Below are positions 36,036 to 44,227 of a DNA stretch of 64,000 nt, piece after piece. Source of the stretch: Acidobacteriota bacterium (lineage in GTDB: Bacteria > Acidobacteriota > Blastocatellia > UBA7656). Positions within the stretch are counted from its first letter, which is position 1. Every line of letters begins with the position of its first letter. The notes beneath the pieces are model-generated. The model did not search any database and was not told the DNA's origin. It saw only the letters and a list, made by a program, of their open reading frames with translations. The DNA lies in assembly GCA_038040445.1 (NCBI GenBank), contig JBBPIG010000006.1:86659-150658 (forward strand), written 5' to 3'. A program made the translations under genes and the position numbers.

Positions 36036-36314
36036 TCAGATACGCTCACGAATGATCTGTTCGGACAAGGGTTCGCCTGCGATCTCAGGCGGCTCGTATT
36101 CGTCGAACTCTTCGTCGGTCATCGTGCGAGTGGGGATGTGCGCGAAGAAACCCTCGGTCAGCATCTCCAATTCGAACTCACGCTCGCGCTGGGCGGCGGC
36201 ATCAGCGGTCAACGCCTCGGCTGTCGACAGCGCTTGCTGAAGCTGTTCGGCCAGCGCGCGTTGTTCGGAAAAGGGCAGCTTTTGAATCGCTCGGAGAATT
36301 TCAGTTCCAGACAT
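36036..36314 (-). CDS. VapB-like antitoxin
   Basis: 92 aa from the ATG at 36314 with GAGG 8 nt upstream (an ATG at 36332 lacks this). It begins MSGTEILRAIQKLPFSEQRALAEQLQQAL, a helical segment seen in antitoxins paired with PIN toxins, and has an acidic C-terminal half (DEEFDEYEPPEIAGEPL) suited to neutralising the toxin. The role is inferred from size and position. Confidence 0.6.
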   Translation of the reverse strand: MSGTEILRAIQKLPFSEQRALAEQLQQALSTAEALTADAAAQREREFELEMLTEGFFAHIPTRTMTDEEFDEYEPPEIAGEPLSEQIIRERI

Positions 36315-36415
36315 TGTGGTTACCTCGCTCACGAAACGGGGCTGTCAATTGCTCCCGGACAGCGAACAGTGTAAAGCAGTTGGCAACAACCCTCAACTCT
36401 GAAGGAGAACACCCC

Positions 36416-36577
36416 GGACTACATTACCGTGAATGGCGTGAAGGGGAAGGGCGGCGCTATGGAGGGACCCGGTCCTACGGTGGTGGAGGGGATGCTTTAT
36501 GTAAACTCGGGCTACGGATCGTGGGGCGGAATAGCGGGGAACGTACTGCTGGCCTTCTCGGTCGACGGGAAGTGATT
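36416..36577. repeat. 162-bp exact direct repeat, copy 2
   Basis: Identical to 34632-34793. It restores the 3' end of the PQQ-type gene on the other side of the toxin-antitoxin segment. Confidence 0.95.
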
Positions 36578-36623
36578 CTTGACTCTCAGCTTTTTGTCGG
36601 GCTGAACGAAAAGGAAATTCAGG

Positions 36624-36837
36624 ATGGTAGTGAGTGGGACCGACTTCGACGCGGGAGCTGAACTACTGGTGAACAACGGTGAACAACATATCGCTCTCAC
36701 TTGGGAGCTCGAGCACGACTGAACTTGTAGGCCAGCTCATCAATGCGTTAATCTAAGCGCCGGGCGAGTTGAGCGTTCAGGTTCGCAACTCAACCGGGAA
36801 GACTTCGAATACCCTCAAGCTAACGGTAAGTCCGTAG
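36624..36837 (+). pseudogene. decayed IPT/TIG-like domain fragment
   Basis: 36624 reads MVVSGTDFDAGAELLVNNGE and then hits a stop. A second frame at 36757-36837 reads APGELSVQVRNSTGKTSNTL, then KLTVSP and a stop. Together they match the start and end of an IPT/TIG beta-sandwich, broken by an indel. The remaining gap (36838-37084) holds nothing recognisable. Confidence 0.5.
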
Positions 36838-37084
36838 TTTCTGTGCGCCGTCCAGCGACGAATTGCAAATCTGCAGGCCTGACCCTCGCCCCGCTTCCGC
36901 CCGCGTAAAAGTCACCGGTCTTGAACTCGGGCGCGAGTCTAGCATCGTCAAATCAGTAGAAGAGGCGAACTGAAAACGTCTCCTGAGTTACAGTGCCGCC
37001 AGCAAAACAATCGCAAAGAAAACAGCACACTCGACGGATTTTCTTCGCCCGCACTCTCAACGATAACGAGAACAGACGGAGAGG

Positions 37085-37354
37085 CTAGAACTTCGCTGCC
37101 AGCGTTTCGTTGTCAGCGCCATCCCCAATCATCATTGTGATTGTTTCAGTTTTTAGGTTTATCCAGAAGCGTCCGTTTCGGTCACCGCGATTCGTGGCCA
37201 GACAGCGTGTTACACGAGTGGTGATGTCGGTCGGAAACTGACTGGCAAAGCTGGTACCCCATCCTTTGCCGACGAAAAGTTCCCCGTCAGCATTCTGGTT
37301 AGCTGGGATTCCCCAAGAGGATTTCTCCTGTCTCGAAATAAAATCGGTTGACAT
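37085..37354 (-). CDS. small protein of unknown function beside the helicase
   Basis: 89 aa, ATG at 37354 with GGAGG about 12 nt upstream. No known domain. It contains TTRVTRCLATNRGDRNGRFW and ends TETITMMIGDGADNETLAAKF. It lies 62 bp downstream of the helicase gene in the same direction, so it may be its partner. Confidence 0.45.
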   Translation of the reverse strand: MSTDFISRQEKSSWGIPANQNADGELFVGKGWGTSFASQFPTDITTRVTRCLATNRGDRNGRFWINLKTETITMMIGDGADNETLAAKF

Positions 37355-37416
37355 GGGTAAATTGTTCCTCCAAATTCAATGTGACAATAATCCGGGCAGC
37401 GCAAAGGAGTTATATC

Positions 37417-39642
37417 TTACAATACATCAGTCGGCTGTTCTAGTTGAAAACCCTCAGCTCCTTCTGGGGCCTTTCCAAGAAAATACGCCTGATTTTGAAA
37501 CACGTAAACCACATCTCCATCGGGCGTCACTGTAATCCTATTAATCCGATGGCCTTTGCTGTGCGCATCGGTAAGGGCACGTTGGATCTGTTCGGTTGCA
37601 ACTCGTTTTTGAGGGTCGGCAATTCGCTCCAGCGGAAGTATAAACCTAATCTGTCCGCGTTCCTTTCGGGCCACGAGACGCCGATCACGCTGAAGGACAT
37701 GGAAAGTTTCACCGCGCACCTTTGCAAGCGGATAAGGGTCGCCCCCGGACGTGGCCTCGTCAGATGATCCCACGTCGCTTCCCGACGAGGACTCTGGTGC
37801 AGACGTGAGTTGGCCTAAATAAAGTCCGCGCCAGGCACCTAGAGCATCCTTTTCCAGGGCGAACACAAGGAACTTCTGAGGGGTAACTCGGAATCGCCCG
37901 GCTCGTCTGTGCCCGAGAACAAGTAGCTGCCGCAACTCCTGGTTGGGTTGAATCGGGATTCCATTTTCGTCGCGGATGTTGCCTTGCGTATCGAGAGAAA
38001 ATGAAGCTCCTTGGCTCAGATCGCCAGGATACTCATCACCTGGGGCCAGGGCTAAGGTCATCACTTCATCCTCCGAGATTGGCGGGCGACGCGGAGGTTC
38101 GCTGGTCGGAATTGGTGCGGAACCTGTCAAAGGATCCCAGCGATAATATTCATTGCGTTCGGCGCCGATGAAATGTTCCCAATCGGCTTTCTCGTAGATG
38201 AATTCATCGACCGTGTCCCGCGTATACAGGACAAACAGTTTCGCTGTCTTCTCACTGCCGTCGTTAAGGCTATTCTTTCTCAAAAGGCGTCCGAGCGTCT
38301 GGATTCGTTGTCTGACCGACGCTGAAGCAGCCACAACGATTCCGATGTCTGCTGCGGGCACGTTAAACCCCTCGATAAGAGATCGCGCGGAGACAATGAC
38401 ACGAGCGATACCGTCTCGAAACAGGTGAATCGATCGTGCTCGCATCGAATCGGGGAATCCGCTATGCTCGGCAACAACTTGGAACCCTAGCTCTCGGAGC
38501 TTCGCGAACAGACTCATTACTTCTTCGATGCTCTCGTGAAACAGAATTGCATTGGCTTTGGGATTTTGAGCAAGATGCTGCTGTAGAATCTGTACTACTG
38601 CTGCGGAGCGTGACTCAGTTTTATATAGCAACCGCTTCCGGTCGCCGAGGAGCGATATGTATCGTGCAGCCCTCCTGTCCCCCCTACTGGCCTGGGACTT
38701 GCACCACCGAATCAGCCCGAGGCCCCTGCGGTTCCTAGTCTGGAGGTCGCCTTGCAAGTCGGTTATCTCTCGACTCACTCGCTTGTATTCCTTGGACTCC
38801 AGTTCCGACAGCGGTAGACCATAGTGGATGATACGAAACGGCGGGAGTATCCCCTGCTGTATGGCTTCTGCATAATTCAGCTCGAAAACAACGTTACCGA
38901 GCTCTTGGCCAATCACGGTGGATTCAAAGGGGAGGACACCAGATGAATTGACGTCTTCACCATTCTCGGCTTCTTCGGAAATATCTGTTTCCCGCTCTGG
39001 AGTGGCGGAAAGGCCGAGCGAATATGCTCGCTTAGTTTCAAACACGCGGCGCATCTCTGCCGCGCCGGCTCTATGACACTCGTCCACAATCAAGAGCAGA
39101 CGGTCGGATATCCCTGATCGCTGGACGTCCTGAGCAAGTTTCTTTGAGGCTGAGTTCAGGACCGCGATGATGATTCGAGCACCGGCTTCGAATGAGTCGG
39201 ATTGCCCAGCTCCAACAAAGCCGATGCAAGCCGGAGGTAGATTGGATCCCTTCAGGATTTCGCTGCGCCACTGGTCTAAGAGCACAATAGTTGGGACAAC
39301 TATTGCAACGCAGAGGTCCGAAACAGTCGTCTGCTGCAGTCGCTCAATGATGGCGAGCGCGAGTGTTGTCTTGCCAGCACCGGTAACTACTTTGACGACT
39401 CCTCGTTTGTTGGCAGTAAACCAGGCGTCCAAACAACTGCTCTGCCAATCGTGAAGCACGAGATCACGTGTCAATTCCCAAAGATCCGGTAAGATCGCAG
39501 TCTTATCCTCAGTGGCGTCGGTAAGCTGACCGGAAAGCACGCCCGCATCTTGAGCTTCCCTTTGATTTCGCCAGAAATCGATTTCCTGAAATTGCTGAAA
39601 CTTGAGCTCTTCTTCTGGGGTTAAGCGCAATGCTGGTGCCAT
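37417..39642 (-). CDS. SF2 DEAD/DEAH-box helicase (RadD/XPB-like)
   Basis: 741 aa. Helicase motifs in order: I VVTGAGKTTLAL (residues ~83-94), II VDECHRAG (DECH), III GLSATPER, IV ILFHES, V SLIEGFNVPAADIGIVV and VI RQRIQTLGRLLRK. The two RecA lobes are complete. The C-terminal ~200 residues are an unassigned beta-rich domain (YPLAKVRGETFHVLQRDRR). Such helicases occur in repair and in defence islands. The setting among broken restriction and toxin genes favours defence, but this is inference. Confidence 0.8.
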   Translation of the reverse strand: MAPALRLTPEEELKFQQFQEIDFWRNQREAQDAGVLSGQLTDATEDKTAILPDLWELTRDLVLHDWQSSCLDAWFTANKRGVVKVVTGAGKTTLALAIIERLQQTTVSDLCVAIVVPTIVLLDQWRSEILKGSNLPPACIGFVGAGQSDSFEAGARIIIAVLNSASKKLAQDVQRSGISDRLLLIVDECHRAGAAEMRRVFETKRAYSLGLSATPERETDISEEAENGEDVNSSGVLPFESTVIGQELGNVVFELNYAEAIQQGILPPFRIIHYGLPLSELESKEYKRVSREITDLQGDLQTRNRRGLGLIRWCKSQASRGDRRAARYISLLGDRKRLLYKTESRSAAVVQILQQHLAQNPKANAILFHESIEEVMSLFAKLRELGFQVVAEHSGFPDSMRARSIHLFRDGIARVIVSARSLIEGFNVPAADIGIVVAASASVRQRIQTLGRLLRKNSLNDGSEKTAKLFVLYTRDTVDEFIYEKADWEHFIGAERNEYYRWDPLTGSAPIPTSEPPRRPPISEDEVMTLALAPGDEYPGDLSQGASFSLDTQGNIRDENGIPIQPNQELRQLLVLGHRRAGRFRVTPQKFLVFALEKDALGAWRGLYLGQLTSAPESSSGSDVGSSDEATSGGDPYPLAKVRGETFHVLQRDRRLVARKERGQIRFILPLERIADPQKRVATEQIQRALTDAHSKGHRINRITVTPDGDVVYVFQNQAYFLGKAPEGAEGFQLEQPTDVL

Positions 39643-40118
39643 CTCATGACGATGATACCTTGGCCCAACAGTGACAGCAATGTCTCCAACATGAAATGAC
39701 CAAATCCAGCCGATGTTTCAGCATTGAGAGGGGCACACGAGCCGGCGGCCAGAGCCCCTCGAAGTGTTTTGCAGAACTATCTGTGTACCTCTATAGTTTG
39801 CTCCGCTTCATTGCTCGCCTAAAACTTTACTCACTGAGCGCCTTCAGCAGGGCGTCCTTCGCGTCAGCGTAATACACAACAGTGACCTTGGTGGCCAACT
39901 CATCAGGTAGCTCGAAGAGTTGTTTGCGAGCGGAGACAGGCAGAGGATTCTCTTGATCGCGCCGGAGATGGATGTCGGCTTCGATCTCTCGCAAGAGTAT
40001 GACGCAGCGCGTCAACTATTTGGCGCCGAGGAATGAGGTAGCCCATCGATAATGAGGGCGTTTCCAAAGCCGAGCTCGCGGCGCGCTTGGGTACGAGCAG
40101 GCCGAGGACAGGACACAG
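39643..40118. other. gap with a possible Lon/BrxL-like C-terminal remnant
   Basis: At 39827-39960 the minus-strand frame reads LFELPDELATKVTVVYYADAK, then DALLKALSE and a stop. The pattern is that of the extreme C-terminus of Lon-type proteases and BREX BrxL. No other gene is seen in this stretch. Confidence 0.3.
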
Positions 40119-40292
40119 ATGACTCGAAGACTCGATTACCGCAACAGCGTGCTTGATGCGTACCCCGAGGTCTACACCCCGGCGGCGCTTGAGGCGTTGG
40201 AGGTCCTGGCGCCACTCAACCGTGACCGGCGCGAGCTGATGGCAAGGCGCATCGCACTGCGACTGACGCGGGAACGCGGAAGGCAGCACTAA
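40119..40292 (+). pseudogene. 5' fragment of a malate synthase gene
   Basis: 57 codons. It reads [20 protein letters not shown] and continues to LTRERGRQH, then a stop. It is nearly the same as residues 1-56 of the intact malate synthase at 52634; most differences are silent or conservative. The match ends just before the stop. It is a truncated duplicate. Confidence 0.85.
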
Positions 40293-40305
40293 AACGTCAA
40301 GAATC

Positions 40306-40800
40306 TCACTCCCTGGCTGATGCGATAAACGCTTGGTAATCGGGAAAGCTTGACTGCATCGCGGGCAACCAACTCTGGCCTAGCACAAGCAGCGCAGTTG
40401 AAAGAGCTTCGCAATCCGAAGGCGAAGGCCCTGTAACCGCAGCAGCCAGCACCCCCCTTGCAGGCTCCCCTGTGCATGGGTCGAGGACATGCCCGTACAT
40501 ACAACCATCTACGTTGAACCATTTGCCGTGCGCCGCGGAAACCGAAAGCCCCGTATTGTTAAGCTCAATCATCATCGGCTTGTCACCATCACCGAGAGGA
40601 GCGCTCAGACCTATCTTCCATCCCGCTTCCAGAGGTGGAGCGCCAACTGCGAAAATGGAGCTTGTCCCTCCGTGCAGCAGCGCGCTCGTTATCCCGTTTT
40701 CCTTCAAAATGCTGATCGCGCGCTCGATAGCATAGCCCTTCCCGTACCCGCCCAAATCAAGCTCGACGCCTGGCTGCTTGAAGCGAACCGTGAAATCTTC
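40306..40800 (-). pseudogene. 5'-truncated ApbE (FAD:protein FMN transferase)
   Basis: The frame begins without a start near 40800 and reads GVELDLGGYGKGYAIERAI, then LLHGGTSSIFAVG, IGLSAP, LSVSAAHGKWF and HVLDPCTGEPARG. These are the conserved blocks of ApbE, including the GGxGKGxA site and the C-terminal half. About 150 N-terminal residues are missing; upstream it is joined to a methylase start fragment. Confidence 0.75.
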
Positions 40801-40801
40801 T

Positions 40802-40864
40802 TCACATAATTCGACGTAACAGTTCCTTCAACAGGGTCTTCAGTTTTTTGTATTTCTGGCTCAT
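40802..40864 (-). pseudogene. N-terminal fragment of a DNA methyltransferase
   Basis: A 20-codon ORF, MSQKYKKLKTLLKELLRRIM, with GAGGGGAA in front. The first residues match the N-terminus of a common type III-like or site-specific methylase (M..Y..LK.LLKE.F...). It breaks off and runs into the ApbE fragment. Confidence 0.45.
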
Positions 40865-40874
40865 CGGATTCCCC

Positions 40875-41639
40875 TCAGGGTTGTAGCCAGTCTGTGACCG
40901 GCCGCGACAGGAACTCCCCGACCGGAATGCCATCGCTTCCCACAAGCAAGGTGCGCGTCGCTTTGAATGCCTCGCTGAATGCGGCCAAGCCGGGCAGCGC
41001 GACCGGGGCGCGGCCGCTCTTCACCTCGATCGCCACAACCACACGGCCCGCGCGCAGTACGAAATCAACTTCCCGGTTGCCCTCGCGCCAGTAGAACAGC
41101 TCGCACAAACCGCGGGCCGCGGCGTTGGCAGTAGAGGTATTGCTCGAGCGAACAGCCAAAGGCCGTGCGCATCTCGGCGAAGGACCAGTGCGGCATGTGC
41201 AGGATCTCGAAGCGTCCGGCCAGGCTTTCGGCGAGCCCGCGCTGCACGAGTAGCGGCGCGGAGCCGAGCAGCACCACCCGCAGCGGCAGGCTGGCATGGG
41301 TGTCCTCGTCCCAGAGGCGTTTCACTGCGTCAGACCAACCGGAGACTTTTTGTGCTTCGTCCACAGCCAGCACCGCGCCGCGCTTGCCGGCGTCCTTCGC
41401 CACGATGCGGGCGCGCTCCCACTCGCGCCCAGCCATGCCGTATCGCGCAACGCCGGTTCGTCGGCAGAGACGAAAACATTGGGACGATCTATCCCCGCCA
41501 GCACCTGCTGAACCAGAGTGGTCTTGCCGACCTGACGCGGTCCGGCTACGACGTTAAGAAATCGCCGGGGCTCACCGAGACGGGCTGCGAGTACGGCGGC
41601 GTAATCAGGCTGAAATGAAGGGTTTGGCAATCCGCTCAT
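40875..41639 (-). pseudogene. broken AAA ATPase with DUF4143 domain
   Basis: Three frames together give one protein: FLNVVAGPRQVGKTTLVQQVL (Walker A) up to 41440; then AVLAVDEAQKVSGWSDAVKRLWDED and RVVLLGSAPLLVQRGLAESLAGRFE (Walker B, sensor) in a second frame; then ARGLCELFYWREGNREVDFVL and VVVAIEVKSGRAP in a third. A frameshift near 41435 and an internal deletion of ~190 codons near 41110 inactivate it. Intact members are ATP-binding proteins of unknown role. Confidence 0.8.
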
Positions 41640-41764
41640 TATGATGAGTAGTTTTACTCAGTATCATGAGCAAACACAAGCTCTCCAGATGTTTACAGAG
41701 AGGTCAGCGCGTTCAGTATCCAATGGGGCCGAGTGAATCTTGTGGGAAATCAGCCGGCGGAGGC

Positions 41765-44221
41765 TCACACCGACCGGATCACTGTCATCGGGTTGGTGCG
41801 AGAGGCGCGCAGCGCCGGGTGCAGACTCGCCAGCACCGCGGTCACGATCCCGACAAGAGTCATCATGACGTATGTAGCTGGATCCGTCGTGCCGATTCCG
41901 AACAGAAAGTGTTCCAGGGTCTTGGCCGCCAGCATAGCGACCAAAACGCCTCCTGCGGCGCCCGAGAGGGCCAGCAGGAATGCCTGGCGTACCGTCAGAA
42001 TGAGAATGCTGCGCGGCGTGGCTCCGACCGCAATCCGGACTCCGAACTCCTGGGTGCGCCGGGCGAAGGCATGATTCGTCATACAGTACACGCCGACAAC
42101 GACGAGAAGCACTGCGAGAGCGGCAATGACGACCATGAGTTCGGTCAAGGCCCTTTCGGGCGCCGTGACCCGCGCCAACAACGCGTCCATCGACTGGCAC
42201 TCGAACACCGGTTGGCCGCGGTCGACCTCCTGGAGGGCTTCGATCACCGTTGGAGCTGCAACCATCGGATCGCCCGAGGTTCTGATGACAAGCCGGCCAG
42301 CCGAGAACGAATGCTGAAGAAGCGGCACGTAGATTTCCGACGCCACGGCCGACCTGAGACCGAGATCCTTCACGTCGCCCGCAACGCCGACGATCTGGAC
42401 ATTCGAGGGCGCGTCGCCTACGTCAACTTCCAGCCAGGCGCCCACGGGATTCGTCCCGGGCCAATACTGCCGGGCCATAGTCTGATTGATGATTGCGACC
42501 TTGGCGGCTCCGGCGGCGTCGCTTCCATCGAAGTAACGCCCGGCAAGCAGCGGAATCCCCATCGTCCGCAGGTAGTTTGCACTGCACACTCTGACCTCAG
42601 CCGTGTTTTCTTCGTTCACCGACTCCGGCTGGCTGGCGAGATTGAAGTTCGTGGAGAAGAAGTCTCCACTCAGCGGCAGCGCATTCACCGAGGCGGCTGC
42701 TCGAACGCCCGGCAGCGCCGCGATGTGCTCCAGCATCCTTTCAATCAGGGCGGCACCCTGGTCCTGGCTTCCTTCAGGCTTCGCTGCCTCCGATTGGGCT
42801 TGCTGCCGTTTTGACAGATCCAAAGCCATCGTCAGCAGGTGATCGGTAGCAAAGCCCACGTGGCCTTCGGTGAGGTTTACGAAACTGCGAGTGATCAGCG
42901 CGGACAGAATCAGCAACACGGTCAGGACGCCTATTTGCACTATCACCAGCCCGCTGGCTTTTCTCTTCTCTCCGCGGCCCGCCGTCTGGCCGTGGCCCGT
43001 GCGCAGCCATTCTCGCGCGCGATCTGAGGAGGTGGCTTTGATCGCTGGAAGCACGACGGCGGCCGCCCCGACCAGCAGCGAGAGCAGGATGGTGAAGGCC
43101 AGCACGCGGTAGTCGACCATCATCACTTCGGCGCGGAACAAGTTCGCCGGAACAAAATCCCTGAGTTTGGCGGCCGACCCGATCAGTATCACAAGACTGA
43201 GCGCGCCCGCTACCCCGGCGAGGATCATGCTCTCTATCAGGAGCTGACGAATCAGCCGCCAACGAGTGGCGCCCAGAGCGCTCTTGATCGCGATGGATCG
43301 CTGGTAGGCGCCGGCGCGGACAAACATGAGAGTAGTGATGTTGGCGATCGCGATCAGCAGGATCAGAAGCGCGGCGCCCAGCAACAGAGTCAGCGCGGGA
43401 AGTGCATTCTGGATAACCTGTTCGTGCAACGGCCGCAGACGAACGGTCCAGCCCGCTTTTACCGAAGAAGGCGAGTCTACGGTGGCGGCGAGCCCGGCCA
43501 TCGCCTGTTGCGCGGCGGCCAGGCTAGTGTCGGTGCGTAACCGGCCGATGGTGTACAGGGTCCGCATTTCGCGGATGGCCAGATCCAGTTCCGAGAGACC
43601 GAGTGGCATCCACAGCTCTGCGGACTCAGGGAATTGAAAACCCTCCGGCATCACGCCGACCACCTGAACGGGTTTGCCATTCACGCTCTGAACCGTTCCA
43701 ACGACTGTGGGATCTGAGTTGAAGCGACGTTGCCACAAGCGATGTTCCAGTAGCAGCACTCCATCGTTGCCCTCCAACTCCTCCGCTCGCGAGAACTCGC
43801 GCCCAATCGCGGGCCGAATCCCAAAGACATTGAACAGGTCGGATGAGACTTGCGCCCCGGATACATACTCCGCGGCCTGTGATTGACCCCCGGCGCCGGC
43901 GAGAGCGCAATTCGTCCGGCGAAACGCGGTCAGACTCTCGAAGACTTTGTTGTCCTTGCGCCAGTCAAGGAAGTTCCGCGCCGAAACGAGATTGTCGCGT
44001 CTCCCCTTCACCGGGTTCTCCTGCCAGACCATCGTCAGTTGGCGGGAGTCGGGGTAGGGGAGGGGTCGAAACCAGACCGCGTTGACAACCCCGAACAAGG
44101 CGGCGACCACACCGATGCTCAAGGTCATAACCAGGATAGCCGCCCCGGAAAACCCGGCGGCTCGGCGCATTCCACGGACTGCGGCTCGGATATCTTGAAG
44201 GACGTCCTGGATCATCGCCAT
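41765..44221 (-). CDS. MacB/FtsX-type ABC permease (ADOP family)
   Basis: 818 aa. N-terminal ADOP region (MIQDVLQDIRAAVRGMRRAAGFSGAAILVMTLSIGVVAALFGVVNAVW), a large periplasmic MacB-like domain, and two FtsX-type four-helix permease halves with the repeat feature A.GATRWRLIRQLLIES and AVGATPRSILILTVRQAF. No ATPase is fused or adjacent. Such orphan permeases are a hallmark of Acidobacteriota. It starts 6 bp after the stop of the B12-type radical SAM gene, so it is the last gene of the peptide operon. Export or envelope-stress roles are possible. Confidence 0.88.
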   Translation of the reverse strand: MAMIQDVLQDIRAAVRGMRRAAGFSGAAILVMTLSIGVVAALFGVVNAVWFRPLPYPDSRQLTMVWQENPVKGRRDNLVSARNFLDWRKDNKVFESLTAFRRTNCALAGAGGQSQAAEYVSGAQVSSDLFNVFGIRPAIGREFSRAEELEGNDGVLLLEHRLWQRRFNSDPTVVGTVQSVNGKPVQVVGVMPEGFQFPESAELWMPLGLSELDLAIREMRTLYTIGRLRTDTSLAAAQQAMAGLAATVDSPSSVKAGWTVRLRPLHEQVIQNALPALTLLLGAALLILLIAIANITTLMFVRAGAYQRSIAIKSALGATRWRLIRQLLIESMILAGVAGALSLVILIGSAAKLRDFVPANLFRAEVMMVDYRVLAFTILLSLLVGAAAVVLPAIKATSSDRAREWLRTGHGQTAGRGEKRKASGLVIVQIGVLTVLLILSALITRSFVNLTEGHVGFATDHLLTMALDLSKRQQAQSEAAKPEGSQDQGAALIERMLEHIAALPGVRAAASVNALPLSGDFFSTNFNLASQPESVNEENTAEVRVCSANYLRTMGIPLLAGRYFDGSDAAGAAKVAIINQTMARQYWPGTNPVGAWLEVDVGDAPSNVQIVGVAGDVKDLGLRSAVASEIYVPLLQHSFSAGRLVIRTSGDPMVAAPTVIEALQEVDRGQPVFECQSMDALLARVTAPERALTELMVVIAALAVLLVVVGVYCMTNHAFARRTQEFGVRIAVGATPRSILILTVRQAFLLALSGAAGGVLVAMLAAKTLEHFLFGIGTTDPATYVMMTLVGIVTAVLASLHPALRASRTNPMTVIRSV

Positions 44222-44227
44222 CGATTC

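Noticed and set aside
41666..42814. Plus-strand frame of 382 codons opposite the ADOP permease
   Set aside because: Antisense to a clear membrane protein; Arg/Gly/His-rich with no domain.
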